Of a stretch of DNA of 64,000 nt, positions 52,794 through 60,988 are shown piece by piece (positions within the stretch are counted from its first letter, which is position 1; each line of letters starts with the position of its first letter). A program made the translations under genes and the position numbers. The notes under the pieces are model-generated. The model had not been told where the DNA came from and ran no database searches. It was given only the letters and a program-made list of their open reading frames with translations. The DNA lies in the NCBI RefSeq assembly GCF_900100965.1, contig NZ_FMUJ01000003.1, positions 620,001-684,000 on the forward strand. The letters run 5' to 3'. The stretch is from Variovorax sp. EL159. GTDB taxonomy: Bacteria > Pseudomonadota > Gammaproteobacteria > Burkholderiales > Burkholderiaceae_C.

Positions 52794-53978
52794 ATGAGCC
52801 TCCGAGGCTTTTCCGCAGCCAGTGCCCGGCGCGAGTTCTCGCTGCTGCGCACCCGCCCCTGGGATCTGGCCATGATCTCGTGGGTGCCGTTGCTCGCGGT
52901 GTGGCTGATCTGGTGGATCTTCTCGGCCGGCCTGCCCGAGCGCCTGCCGATCGGCGTGCTCGACCAGGACCACTCGGCCCTCTCGCGCCAGCTGGTGCGC
53001 TTTCTCGATGCCACGCCCGGCCTGCGCGTGGTGCAACAGTTCGACGACGAAGGCGCGATGTCGCGCGCGCTCACCAGCGGTGCGGTCGATGCGGCGGTGC
53101 AGCTGCCGCGTGACCTGAGCCGCGACGTCAAGCAGGGCCGCGTCGGCCAGGTGCTGCTGCTGCACAACGCGCAACTGGGCACGCATTCGAGCCTGATCCA
53201 GCGCGACGTGCGCACCGCCGTCGGCACCGTGTCGGCCGGCGTCGAACTCACGGTGCGCAACAAGCGTGGCGAATCGATGACATCGGCGCGCGTGAGCATG
53301 GAGCCGATCAAGGCGAGCATGGTGGCGCTGTTCAACACCTCGACCGACTACGAACAGTTTCTTGGCGCGGCGCTCATTCCGGCGCTGCTGCACATCCTGG
53401 CGATGACGGCCGGCGCCTGGGCCGTGGGCCGCGAGCTGCGCGACCGCAGCATCGCGCAGTGGCTCGGCACCTCGCCGCGCTGGCACGAGGCGCTGGCTGC
53501 GCTGGCGGGCAAGCTGGCGCTGCCGTTCGCCAGCCTTTCCACGGTGGGGATCGCGGCCATGCTGTGGATCACGGCCGGGCGCGGATGGCATCCGGTCGGC
53601 TCCGTGGGGTGGACGCTGTTTGCGCTCGTGGTGTTCCTTGCGTTGTCGATCGCGCTGGGTGCCTTTGCCGCCAGCCTCACGCGGTCGCTGCGCACTGCGC
53701 TGTCGGCCACCGGCTTCATCACCGCGCCGGCCTTCGCGTTCGGTGGCGTGGGCTTTCCGCTGGTCGCGATGCCTTTCTTTGCACAGGCCTGGGCCACCCT
53801 GCTGCCCTACACGCACTACATCCGCGTGCAGATGGAGCAGTTGCAGATGGGCGCGCCGCTGGCCTATTCGGCGGCCACGCCACTCTGGATGGTGCTGGGC
53901 ACGGCGGTGCTGCTTGCTGTGTCGGCTTGTGCGCTGGTGCGCGCCGCCGGAGCGCCCGACACCTGGGGTGGCCGCTGA
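52794..53978 (+). CDS. ABC-2 type permease (first of pair)
   Basis: A 394-residue ABC-2 membrane protein. One N-terminal helix, a large periplasmic loop with 'IGVLDQDHSALSRQLVRFLD', then about five helices from residue 185. It resembles YhhJ/YbhR-type half-transporters. No ABC ATPase is encoded anywhere in the cluster. Its stop overlaps the next permease start (TGATG), so the two are translated in pairs and probably form a heterodimer. Confidence 0.88.
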   Translation: MSLRGFSAASARREFSLLRTRPWDLAMISWVPLLAVWLIWWIFSAGLPERLPIGVLDQDHSALSRQLVRFLDATPGLRVVQQFDDEGAMSRALTSGAVDAAVQLPRDLSRDVKQGRVGQVLLLHNAQLGTHSSLIQRDVRTAVGTVSAGVELTVRNKRGESMTSARVSMEPIKASMVALFNTSTDYEQFLGAALIPALLHILAMTAGAWAVGRELRDRSIAQWLGTSPRWHEALAALAGKLALPFASLSTVGIAAMLWITAGRGWHPVGSVGWTLFALVVFLALSIALGAFAASLTRSLRTALSATGFITAPAFAFGGVGFPLVAMPFFAQAWATLLPYTHYIRVQMEQLQMGAPLAYSAATPLWMVLGTAVLLAVSACALVRAAGAPDTWGGR

Positions 53979-55132
53979 TGACGAACGATGCGAGCCGCAC
54001 CCGCCTGGGCGCCGCCTGGCGCGATACCGCGCTGGCGGTGCTGCGCGACAAGGGCGTGCTGCTGATCATGCTGCTCGCGCCCATCATCTACGGCTTCTTC
54101 TACCCGTGGCCCTACGGCACGCAAGCGGTGACGCGCGTGCCGGTGGCGGTGGTCGATCAGGATCACAGCGGGCTGTCGCGGCAGATCGCGCGCTTTGCCA
54201 TGGCCAACCCGCGCCTCGACGTGCGGATGGTCACGGCCGATGTGCGCGAGGCGCAGCAGGCGCTCTGGCGCGGCGATATCGAGGGCTATGCGCTGCTGCC
54301 GGCCGATCTCAAGCGCAACGTGCTGCGCGGCACGTCGGCGGTGGTCACGATCGAGGGCAACGGCGCCTATGCGCTGCTCAACAAAGCGGTGCTGTACGGT
54401 TTTTCGGAGGCGGTCGGCACGGTCTCGGCGGGTGTCGAGATTCGCAAGCTGCAGGCCGGCGGCCAGAGCGCCATTCAGGCGGCACGCAGCCGCAGCCCGC
54501 TCAGCACGCAGCTCGTGGCGCTGTTCAACCCGACCGAAGGCTACGGCAGCTACGTGGTGCCGGCGGTGGCGCTGCTGATCCTGCAACAGACGCTGCTGAT
54601 GGGTGCCGCAATGCTGGCCGGCACCTGGGCCGAGGCCGGGCGGCTGCGTGCGTCCACGAGTGCGTGGCTGGGGCGCCTGGGCGCGCTGTCGGTGTTCGGG
54701 GTTCTCAGCGGCCTTTTCTATTTCGGCTGGGTGTTCTTCCTGCAGGACTACCCGCGCGGCGGCAATCCGTGGGGGGCGCTGGTGCTGCTGGTGTTCTACG
54801 TGCCCGCGATCTGCACGCTGGGCCTGCTGCTGGGCTGCTGGTTCCGCGATCGGGAGCGGGCCTTGCAGGTGCTGCTGTTCACTGCATTGCCGATGGCTTT
54901 TCTCTCGGGCTTCTCATGGCCGGTCGAAGCCCTGCCCGGGCCGCTGCAGGGGTTGCGCTGGATTTTCCCGAGTACCTCGGGCATTCAGGCTTCCTTGCGC
55001 CTCAACCAGATGGGCGCGCCGCTGCATGACGTGCTGCCCTACTTGGGCGTGCTGCTGTCGCTGACGTTTGCGGGGCTGCTGACGCTGTGGCTCGCCGCCA
55101 CGCCGCGCGCCGCCGACAAGAAACGTCTCTAG
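53978..55132 (+). CDS. ABC-2 type permease (second of pair)
   Basis: A 384-residue paralogue of the preceding gene: the same single N-terminal helix, 'VAVVDQDHSGLSRQIARFAM' loop and C-terminal helix bundle. The sequence similarity points to a tandem duplication. Last gene of the efflux unit; its stop overlaps the convergent TetR gene by 4 bases. Confidence 0.88.
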   Translation: MTNDASRTRLGAAWRDTALAVLRDKGVLLIMLLAPIIYGFFYPWPYGTQAVTRVPVAVVDQDHSGLSRQIARFAMANPRLDVRMVTADVREAQQALWRGDIEGYALLPADLKRNVLRGTSAVVTIEGNGAYALLNKAVLYGFSEAVGTVSAGVEIRKLQAGGQSAIQAARSRSPLSTQLVALFNPTEGYGSYVVPAVALLILQQTLLMGAAMLAGTWAEAGRLRASTSAWLGRLGALSVFGVLSGLFYFGWVFFLQDYPRGGNPWGALVLLVFYVPAICTLGLLLGCWFRDRERALQVLLFTALPMAFLSGFSWPVEALPGPLQGLRWIFPSTSGIQASLRLNQMGAPLHDVLPYLGVLLSLTFAGLLTLWLAATPRAADKKRL

Positions 55133-55758
55133 CGCTGGCTCTCGGCGGCCACCGCGCGCACCAGCCGCGTGGCCGGGCCGACCAGTTCACGCAGATCGCC
55201 CGCGCGGTCCTGCTCGATCGACTGCAGCACCAGTTCATTGATGCCGCCGACCACCGTCATCGCCATCTCGTTCGTCAGGTGCACCGCGGGGTCTTCCGCG
55301 CCACCGCTGCTGTTGATCGCGATCTGGATGAAGTTGGCGATCTCGTCGTTCACCCGGCGCCGCACCACAAGGCCCGGCATGCCCAGCCCCAGGATCTCGA
55401 CGAAGAGCGTGCGCAGCAGCACCGGGTCTTGCGCAAGGTAGTCGAAGTACGCGGTCATTGCCTGCTCGACCTGCGCATGCCAGGGCTGCACCGGATCGAA
55501 CGCCTCGCTCACCGCCTGCAGCGCCAGCCGGCTCGCGGTTTCGTAGAGCGCGATCAGGCACTCGGTCTTGGTGCTGAAATGCTCGTAGAAAGTGCGGCGC
55601 GAGACGGCGGCCTCGCGCACGATGTCGGCAATGGTGGTTTCGGCGTAGCCCTTGGCCGCCACGGCATGCGCCATGCCCTGGAGCAGCCGGGCGTAGTGTT
55701 CGTTGACCGGGCCTTCGGCAGGCTTGGCAACGGCTGTCTTTTCGATGGTTGCGCTCAT
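55129..55758 (-). CDS. TetR-family transcriptional regulator
   Basis: A 209-residue regulator. N-terminal HTH 'TIADIVREAAVSRRTFYEHF' with 'STKTECLIALYETASRLALQ' is diagnostic. The ligand domain (about 80-209) has no motif that names its effector. The start is ATG 55758; a GTG nine bases earlier is possible. It is divergent from the metal-dependent hydrolase gene, and two GGTAC-N6-GTACC palindromes between them are probable operators. Confidence 0.9.
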   Translation of the reverse strand: MSATIEKTAVAKPAEGPVNEHYARLLQGMAHAVAAKGYAETTIADIVREAAVSRRTFYEHFSTKTECLIALYETASRLALQAVSEAFDPVQPWHAQVEQAMTAYFDYLAQDPVLLRTLFVEILGLGMPGLVVRRRVNDEIANFIQIAINSSGGAEDPAVHLTNEMAMTVVGGINELVLQSIEQDRAGDLRELVGPATRLVRAVAAESQR

Positions 55759-55782
55759 GAATGGCACATTTTCCTACGTCTC

Positions 55783-55798
55783 GGTACTTGACAGTACC
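55783..55798. promoter_or_regulatory. Palindromic operator 1 (GGTAC-N6-GTACC)
   Basis: GGTAC TTGACA GTACC; the spacer is itself a consensus -35 (TTGACA) oriented toward the hydrolase gene. A repressor here would cover that promoter. Confidence 0.7.
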
Positions 55799-55826
55799 AG
55801 CCTGCGATTGCACCATGGCGGCATTC

Positions 55827-55842
55827 GGTACGCAGTTGTACC
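55827..55842. promoter_or_regulatory. Palindromic operator 2 (GGTAC-N6-GTACC)
   Basis: GGTAC GCAGTT GTACC, the same half-sites and spacing as operator 1, with centres 44 bp apart (about four helical turns). Confidence 0.65.
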
Positions 55843-55887
55843 AATCGCCCATCCCACGCTTCCCGTGCTTTTTCGAGGATTGTTTTC

Positions 55888-56730
55888 ATGACTGAACTCG
55901 TTGTTCGCCGCCTTCTGATCGATCTGCAATCGCCATTTGCCCGCGACTGGTGCGGCGGCGATGCATTCTCGACCGCTTTCTTCAACGCGCTGTCGATGAG
56001 CTTCCCGTTCGGAGAGCAGTTTTTCATCGATGCCGTGCGCGACGCGGTGGCCACCCTGCCCCCCGAGGTCCAGGAAAAGTACCGCGCCGACGTGCGCGGC
56101 TTCATCGGCCAGGAGGCCACGCACCGCCGCATCCATTCGCTGTTCAACGCCCACCTCGAAAGCCAGGGCCTGGTGGACGGCTGGACCGCGCGCGCCGGCA
56201 AGCGCATGACCTTGATGGAAGGCGCCGATCCGCGCCACGCGCTGGCGGTTACCGCGGCCACCGAGCACTTCACCGCGATGTTTGCCGAATGGCTGCTGGC
56301 CCACCCCGGGATACTCGACGGCGCCGAGCCGCGCCTGCGCACCATGTGGCTGTGGCACAGCGCCGAGGAGCTGGAGCACAAGAGCGTCGCCTTCGACATC
56401 TACAAGGCCGCGGACGGCTCCGAGGCCTGGCGCAAGCGCTGGTTCCGCCGCGTGACGATGATGTTCCTCGGCGACCTGATGCACCAGACCATCGACAACC
56501 TGCGCCACGAAAAGCAGTTGTGGAAATGGTCGACCTGGAAGAGCGCCGCGCGCATCCTGCTAAGCCGCGATGGCCTGTTGCGCGGCAACCTGAGCGGCTG
56601 GCGCAGCTACCTGCGCGCGGATTTCCATCCGGCACAGCAGGACAGCAGCCTGTCGACGCGCTGGCTGGTGGACAACCGCGCGCAATACACGCCCGTGGGC
56701 GCGGCGCCCGAGGCGGCCGCCGCTCGATGA
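55888..56730 (+). CDS. Metal-dependent hydrolase family protein (PF10118-like, ferritin-like)
   Basis: A 280-residue helical protein. Likely metal ligands occur in 'GFIGQEATHRRIHSLFNAHL', 'AATEHFTAMFAEWLL' and 'WHSAEELEHKSVAFDIY', a pattern of paired Glu/His as in di-iron helical bundles. The family is called a predicted metal-dependent hydrolase, but an oxygenase-type role is equally possible. The ATG at 55888 follows GAGGA. It is probably repressed by the divergent TetR protein. Its stop abuts the convergent neighbour. Confidence 0.82.
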   Translation: MTELVVRRLLIDLQSPFARDWCGGDAFSTAFFNALSMSFPFGEQFFIDAVRDAVATLPPEVQEKYRADVRGFIGQEATHRRIHSLFNAHLESQGLVDGWTARAGKRMTLMEGADPRHALAVTAATEHFTAMFAEWLLAHPGILDGAEPRLRTMWLWHSAEELEHKSVAFDIYKAADGSEAWRKRWFRRVTMMFLGDLMHQTIDNLRHEKQLWKWSTWKSAARILLSRDGLLRGNLSGWRSYLRADFHPAQQDSSLSTRWLVDNRAQYTPVGAAPEAAAAR

Positions 56731-56731
56731 A

Positions 56732-57319
56732 TCAGTAAAAGGTGGCGCGGTGCGGGCCGCCGCTGCCAGCCTGCTGGTGCTCGGGGCGCAGCGTGAGGTC
56801 GTGCAGCGTGTCGAAGTCCGACGGGGCGTCGGGCACGCGCATCACCACTTCGAGTTCGTGCATCGACGTCACCCAGCGGCCGGCCGGCGATTCGGCCGGT
56901 TCGTCGTTGGCGAACACGCCGTCGCGGATGTAGAGGGTTTCGCCTTCGGGGCGCTCGCCGTGGAGCTCGATCAGGCGCGCGATCGAGAAGTTGTACGTCA
57001 CAAGCTTCTCGCGCGTCTTGCGGTCCTTGCCGCCGCAGTTGAACGAGCCTTCGGCGGCGATGACGATGCAGGAGCCGTCCACGCCGCCATCCACGTCGAT
57101 CTCGTTGCCCGAGCGCCAGATGGCGTTGGGCAGGCGCACCCGGACCTTGTCGATCACGAGGTCGCGCTGCTTGTTGAGGCTGCCCAGGGGCGGAACGAGC
57201 GAACGCAGCTGGCGCAGTCGCTCGGCGAAGTTGTCGTCCATCAGGAATTCGACGTGGTGCGTGGCGCTGCCGGACGAGCGCTTGACCACCTGCATGACCA
57301 CATGGCGCGGCTTGCTCAT
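56732..57319 (-). CDS. Hypothetical protein
   Basis: A 195-residue soluble protein with no motif I recognise. Features: 'KPRHVVMQVVKRSSGSATHH' at the start, 'DGSCIVIAAEGSFNCGGKDR' with a Cys, and 'RWVTSMHELEVVMRVP'. The ATG at 57319 is used because the frame upstream is basic and unsupported. It lies downstream of the lipid operon terminator with an AT-rich 200-bp gap that may hold its own promoter. Confidence 0.65.
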   Translation of the reverse strand: MSKPRHVVMQVVKRSSGSATHHVEFLMDDNFAERLRQLRSLVPPLGSLNKQRDLVIDKVRVRLPNAIWRSGNEIDVDGGVDGSCIVIAAEGSFNCGGKDRKTREKLVTYNFSIARLIELHGERPEGETLYIRDGVFANDEPAESPAGRWVTSMHELEVVMRVPDAPSDFDTLHDLTLRPEHQQAGSGGPHRATFY

Positions 57320-57516
57320 GGCTGAACCCCTTTGCGAGCGTTGAAATCCGCGCCCGGTGCGGAGCGCCAATGGCTTTGCTGCAAATTCATTGGAAATCGA
57401 CTACAGATTAGAACTTTTGAATAAATGCAAATCGATGCATCATTTGTTTCCAACTGTATATCGATTGGGCCCGATGTGGAAGCCAATCAGCGACAAGCTC
57501 GCGCGGAAATGTCGCC

Positions 57517-57549
57517 AAAACGTCTCCCCACCGTGGTAGCGGGGAGACG
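57517..57549 (-). terminator. Terminator at the end of the lipid-modifying operon
   Basis: On the minus strand CGTCTCCCC, an 11-nt loop, GGGGAGACG, then TTTT. The 9-bp perfect stem begins 6 bases after the last stop codon of the run. The opposite strand also has TTTTATT after the stem. Confidence 0.8.
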
Positions 57550-57554
57550 CTGTT

Positions 57555-57791
57555 TTATTCCGCCGCCAATGCCTCGTCGAGCGCCTTGCACGAAGGCGCG
57601 CAAACGGTCTGGGATTTTCCGAGCACCTGGCGCGTACGCAACTGCGAGCGAACGCGGTGCTTGCCGCACATGAAGCAGGACATGGTCGCGCCGCTGAACG
57701 ATGCCGAGGCGCGGAACGGCGAGCCCGGCGTCTTGGTCTTGTAGCGCAGGCCGTCCGCCACCACTGCCGTCTTCACTTCACCCTTCGCCAT
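57555..57791 (-). CDS. Small Cys-containing protein of unknown function
   Basis: A 78-residue protein. 'SCFMCGKHRVRSQLR' and 'TVCAPSCKALDE' give a CxxC and a CxxxC pair, so four Cys that could bind zinc or iron. It is not a canonical rubredoxin (CxxC twice). Its start overlaps the upstream gene stop by 14 bases, so it is the last gene of the run ending at the terminator. Role unknown. Confidence 0.65.
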   Translation of the reverse strand: MAKGEVKTAVVADGLRYKTKTPGSPFRASASFSGATMSCFMCGKHRVRSQLRTRQVLGKSQTVCAPSCKALDEALAAE

Positions 57792-58140
57792 GCGTCTTGT
57801 CCTTGTTGTTCGGTTCGGCACGGCGCATCGCGCGTGCAATGGCTTCCCTGGCGCTGGCCTCAGCCGCAAGGGAAACGTCCAGCGCCGAGCGGCACAGCCC
57901 GGCGTGTTGATAGTTGAGATTTTCGTAGACCTCGGAGGCGGCCGGATAGGCATCGAGCAGCCGGCCGAGGTCGGCGCCCTGTTCGACATCCTCGAACTCG
58001 TGGACAAGGTGCTCGACCACCGAGCGGTACTGCTCGGCGCCGACGGGCACGGGGCTGTGCTCGAGCTTTTCCAGCAGTTGAGCCAGCACGTGGGTCACTG
58101 CCAGATCGGTCTTGGGCGACGGATTTCGGGTCGTGTTCAT
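57778..58140 (-). CDS. Hypothetical protein in the lipid operon
   Basis: A 120-residue soluble helical protein; 'LAQLLEKLEHSPVPVGAEQY' and 'LVHEFEDVEQGADLGRLLDA' are its best-defined parts. No known motif. Start ATG 58140, or 58149 (MQT) three codons earlier. It follows the next gene by 26 bases and overlaps the small Cys protein. Function unknown. Confidence 0.6.
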   Translation of the reverse strand: MNTTRNPSPKTDLAVTHVLAQLLEKLEHSPVPVGAEQYRSVVEHLVHEFEDVEQGADLGRLLDAYPAASEVYENLNYQHAGLCRSALDVSLAAEASAREAIARAMRRAEPNNKDKTHGEG

Positions 58141-58166
58141 GGTTTGCATCTGGGGGCAGCATACGC

Positions 58167-59078
58167 CTATGCAAGTGGCTGCTCGTACAGGGATGTCTCG
58201 GCTTCCCCCGCTTTCTGCGCCGCCTGCATCCGCTGGAGCAGGCTGTGGAGCATCTCGGTCGACAACCCGTGGATCACCAGCCGGTGCCCCGCGCGCAGGG
58301 TCGACAACGGCACCAGCGGGTGCTTGTTGTTGACCAGGATCAGGTGCTCGGGCGCGTTCAGCAGGGTCGCCGTGTAGATGCCGATGGTTTCGTCCAGTTG
58401 CAAGGAGTTGGCCGCACGCCAGAAATCGTTGTCGGTCAGCATCAGCTGGTAGAGCGGCGTGAAAAGCTCGATCGCGCTTTGCAGGTCGAGAAAGTTCAGC
58501 CTGCCGTTCGGCATGTCTTCCAGCCGCAGCCCCGGCTCCTTGATCATCGAGAAATCGACCTTTTCGGCCTTGCACAGCGCCAGCCCCTTCTCGCGCAGCG
58601 CCGTGTTCAGGCGGATCACGAAATTGAAGAGATTCAGGTCGTGCTTGAGGAACATCTCGTCCTTCAGCGCGTCGATGTCGGCCGGCTCCAGCGGGTTCGT
58701 GGCCACGGGCGCCGGCGAATTGCGGCCGATGAAGGCCAGCACCTGCGAGCCCAGGTGAAAGTGCCGCAGGATCAGCCAGTTGGCCTCGGGCGACACGAAG
58801 CGCGTCAGCCCCCAGGCCAGGAAGCGGTGCAGCAGCTTCGAGTGCGACCAGTTGCGCGGCACGAACACCTTGACGATCTGGATCAGGATGATCGTCAGCC
58901 GCGCCAACGGCCGCAAAAAGGGCAACAGGTACTGCCGCGACCCCGAGCTCGAATCGGCCAGCCACGCCGACTTGACGTTGTCCGGCAGCGGCGTGCTCTG
59001 GTCGAGGTAAAGCGCCAGCCACGGGCTGGGGTCGCGCTCGTCGTGTGCCTGGGTCAGGAATTCAGGCGTTCGGCTCAT
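58167..59078 (-). CDS. Conserved hypothetical protein in the lipid operon
   Basis: A 303-residue protein with one hydrophobic segment (about 50-75, 'FLRPLARLTIILIQIVKVFV') and several conserved-looking His/Asp positions ('WLILRHFHLGSQVLAF', 'MFLKHDLNLFNFVIRLN'). I do not recognise the family. Its start overlaps the KAS III fusion stop by 17 bases, a strong sign of coupled translation. It may be a membrane-associated partner of the fusion enzyme. Confidence 0.65.
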   Translation of the reverse strand: MSRTPEFLTQAHDERDPSPWLALYLDQSTPLPDNVKSAWLADSSSGSRQYLLPFLRPLARLTIILIQIVKVFVPRNWSHSKLLHRFLAWGLTRFVSPEANWLILRHFHLGSQVLAFIGRNSPAPVATNPLEPADIDALKDEMFLKHDLNLFNFVIRLNTALREKGLALCKAEKVDFSMIKEPGLRLEDMPNGRLNFLDLQSAIELFTPLYQLMLTDNDFWRAANSLQLDETIGIYTATLLNAPEHLILVNNKHPLVPLSTLRAGHRLVIHGLSTEMLHSLLQRMQAAQKAGEAETSLYEQPLA

Positions 59079-60984
59079 GGGTCATTCGCTCCGTGATGTG
59101 CTGGAACTGCATCAGATACAGCGCGGCCGTATGGCGCGCCGTGTCGATGATCTGGCGGGCCGCGCGCGCCTGCCCTTCCACGGCCATGACCATCTCGACC
59201 GCGGCGAGCCAACGGTTCAGGTGGTTCTCGTCGTTGTGGCCGTGGTACTCGAGAAAGCGGAAGGCATCGGGCGGCAGCTTCAGGCCGGCCTTGATGAGCG
59301 GCAACAGCGCCGGCACGATGCGCTGGCCCGTGCCCTCGATGATGTAGATGGCGCCCAGCAGGCCGATCGGGTCGCGCGTGGCGGCCAGCCCGTGCAGGTA
59401 GGCATTGAGCGCCTCGCCACCGGGGTTGCGGCGCAGCTCGTCGATCTGCCTGACCGTACCACCGGCCTTCTTGTAGTCGTCGAACAGGATGTTGAAGTCG
59501 TTCTGCTCCTCGCCTGCGTGCACGTCGATCAGCGACGCAAGCATCTGGTAGGGCTCGCTCAGCGAGGCCGCGCCCTCACGCATCCACTTGCTGCCTTCGC
59601 GCACCTGCGGCACCCACTGCTCCATCCAGTTCAGGTAGTCAGGCAAGGCGAAGCGGCGCTCGCGGATCTGGCGGATCAGCGACGTGCGCCAGACGCGCGA
59701 GCGGTAGTCGTGCCAGATCGAGGCCAGCTCCGTCAGCAAGGCACCGAGGCCTTCGGGCGCGGCGGCCGGATCGTGCGGGGGCGCGATGACGAGGTCGTCG
59801 TCGGGCACCGCCGGTACCGTTGCACGGGGCGCAACGGCGGCCGGCGCTGCATCGACCGCCTCGACTTCGAGCAGCATGTACGCCGCCATGAAACGGCCCG
59901 ACTCGGGCACGTAGCAGAAGATCTGCTCGCCGGGCTTCAGCGTCTTGGTGTGCAGGAATTCGGCCAGCATCACAAGGATCGACGCCGCGCCCGTGTTGCC
60001 GCGCCACGCCAGGTTGCTCCACCAGCGTTCGCGCGGAATCGACAGATCGGCCTTTGCCATCAGGTCCTCGACCACCGGAATGAATCTTTCCGACGAGTAG
60101 TGGCACAGGAAGTGATCGACCCGCTTCGGATCGACCCAGCCGTCGCGCACCAGCCCTGCGTATTCGTGGATGCCGACGTCGAACAGGTGCGGCAGCAGGC
60201 GGATGTCTTGCCGCAGCGACAGCGCACCGGCGGCTTCCGCCTCGGCCCAGGAGCCGAAGTCGAGGTGGCCGCGCGCGCGGTCTTCGGTCAGGCCGAGCTG
60301 CATGCAGACCGGGTAGTCGCCCGAAAAGGCGCGCTGGTGCACCCACTTCAGCCGCAGGCGCAGCCCCGGCACCCCGGCCAGTGCCGGCGAACCGTCGGAC
60401 AGCAGCAAGGCACCCGCGCCATCGGACAGCATCCAGCGCAGGAAGTGCGAGTCGAAGTCGGTCTCGTAGCCGCGTGCCGCAAAGCGCGAGCGCTTGAAAA
60501 GCCGCGACGGCATCTCGCTCGCCACTGCCATCGCCGTGCGGTGTGCGCCCAGCTCGATGCCCTGCGCGGCCGTCTGGATCGCCGAAACGCCCGCGGCGCA
60601 GATGCCGTGCACCGAATGCGTTTCCATCGGCTGCGCCGCAAGCTCGCCCTGGATCATGTTGGCAAAGCCGGGCATCAGCGCATCGCCGCCCGACGACCCG
60701 CTGGCCAGCAGCGACACGCGCGACAGCTCGGCCCCGCCGCGCCGCAGGCAGTCGCGGATCGCACCGGCGGCCAGTTGCGCATTGGTGTGCTGCGTCACGC
60801 CTTCGGCGTCGATGGCGTAGTGCCGGGTGAGGATGCCGTTCTCCACCAGGATGCGCCGCTTGATGCGCTCCGACATGCGGTTGAGCGGTGCGATGTACGC
60901 ATCCATGCGCTCGTTGGGAATGGGTTCGCCCGGCATGAAGTAGCCGGCGCTTTCAAGGTAGACGCGTTGAAATGGAACAGGCAT
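59062..60984 (-). CDS. KAS III-like thiolase fused to haem-oxygenase-like iron enzyme
   Basis: A 640-residue fusion. Residues 1-375 are a KAS III/OleA-like condensing domain with an intact Cys129-His295-Asn330 triad ('SVHGICAAGVSAIQ', 'HFLCHYSSERF', 'WRGNTGAASI'). A Pro/Ala linker (about 378-412) follows. Residues 415-640 are a haem-oxygenase-like domain with likely Fe ligands in 'DVHAGEEQNDF' (H489), Glu550 and 'EYHGHNDENHLNRW'. Relatives of this second domain do O2-dependent decarboxylation or N-oxidation. The joint activity is unknown but suggests acyl-chain condensation plus oxidation. Confidence 0.85.
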   Translation of the reverse strand: MPVPFQRVYLESAGYFMPGEPIPNERMDAYIAPLNRMSERIKRRILVENGILTRHYAIDAEGVTQHTNAQLAAGAIRDCLRRGGAELSRVSLLASGSSGGDALMPGFANMIQGELAAQPMETHSVHGICAAGVSAIQTAAQGIELGAHRTAMAVASEMPSRLFKRSRFAARGYETDFDSHFLRWMLSDGAGALLLSDGSPALAGVPGLRLRLKWVHQRAFSGDYPVCMQLGLTEDRARGHLDFGSWAEAEAAGALSLRQDIRLLPHLFDVGIHEYAGLVRDGWVDPKRVDHFLCHYSSERFIPVVEDLMAKADLSIPRERWWSNLAWRGNTGAASILVMLAEFLHTKTLKPGEQIFCYVPESGRFMAAYMLLEVEAVDAAPAAVAPRATVPAVPDDDLVIAPPHDPAAAPEGLGALLTELASIWHDYRSRVWRTSLIRQIRERRFALPDYLNWMEQWVPQVREGSKWMREGAASLSEPYQMLASLIDVHAGEEQNDFNILFDDYKKAGGTVRQIDELRRNPGGEALNAYLHGLAATRDPIGLLGAIYIIEGTGQRIVPALLPLIKAGLKLPPDAFRFLEYHGHNDENHLNRWLAAVEMVMAVEGQARAARQIIDTARHTAALYLMQFQHITERMTHEPNA

Positions 60985-60988
60985 GGGA

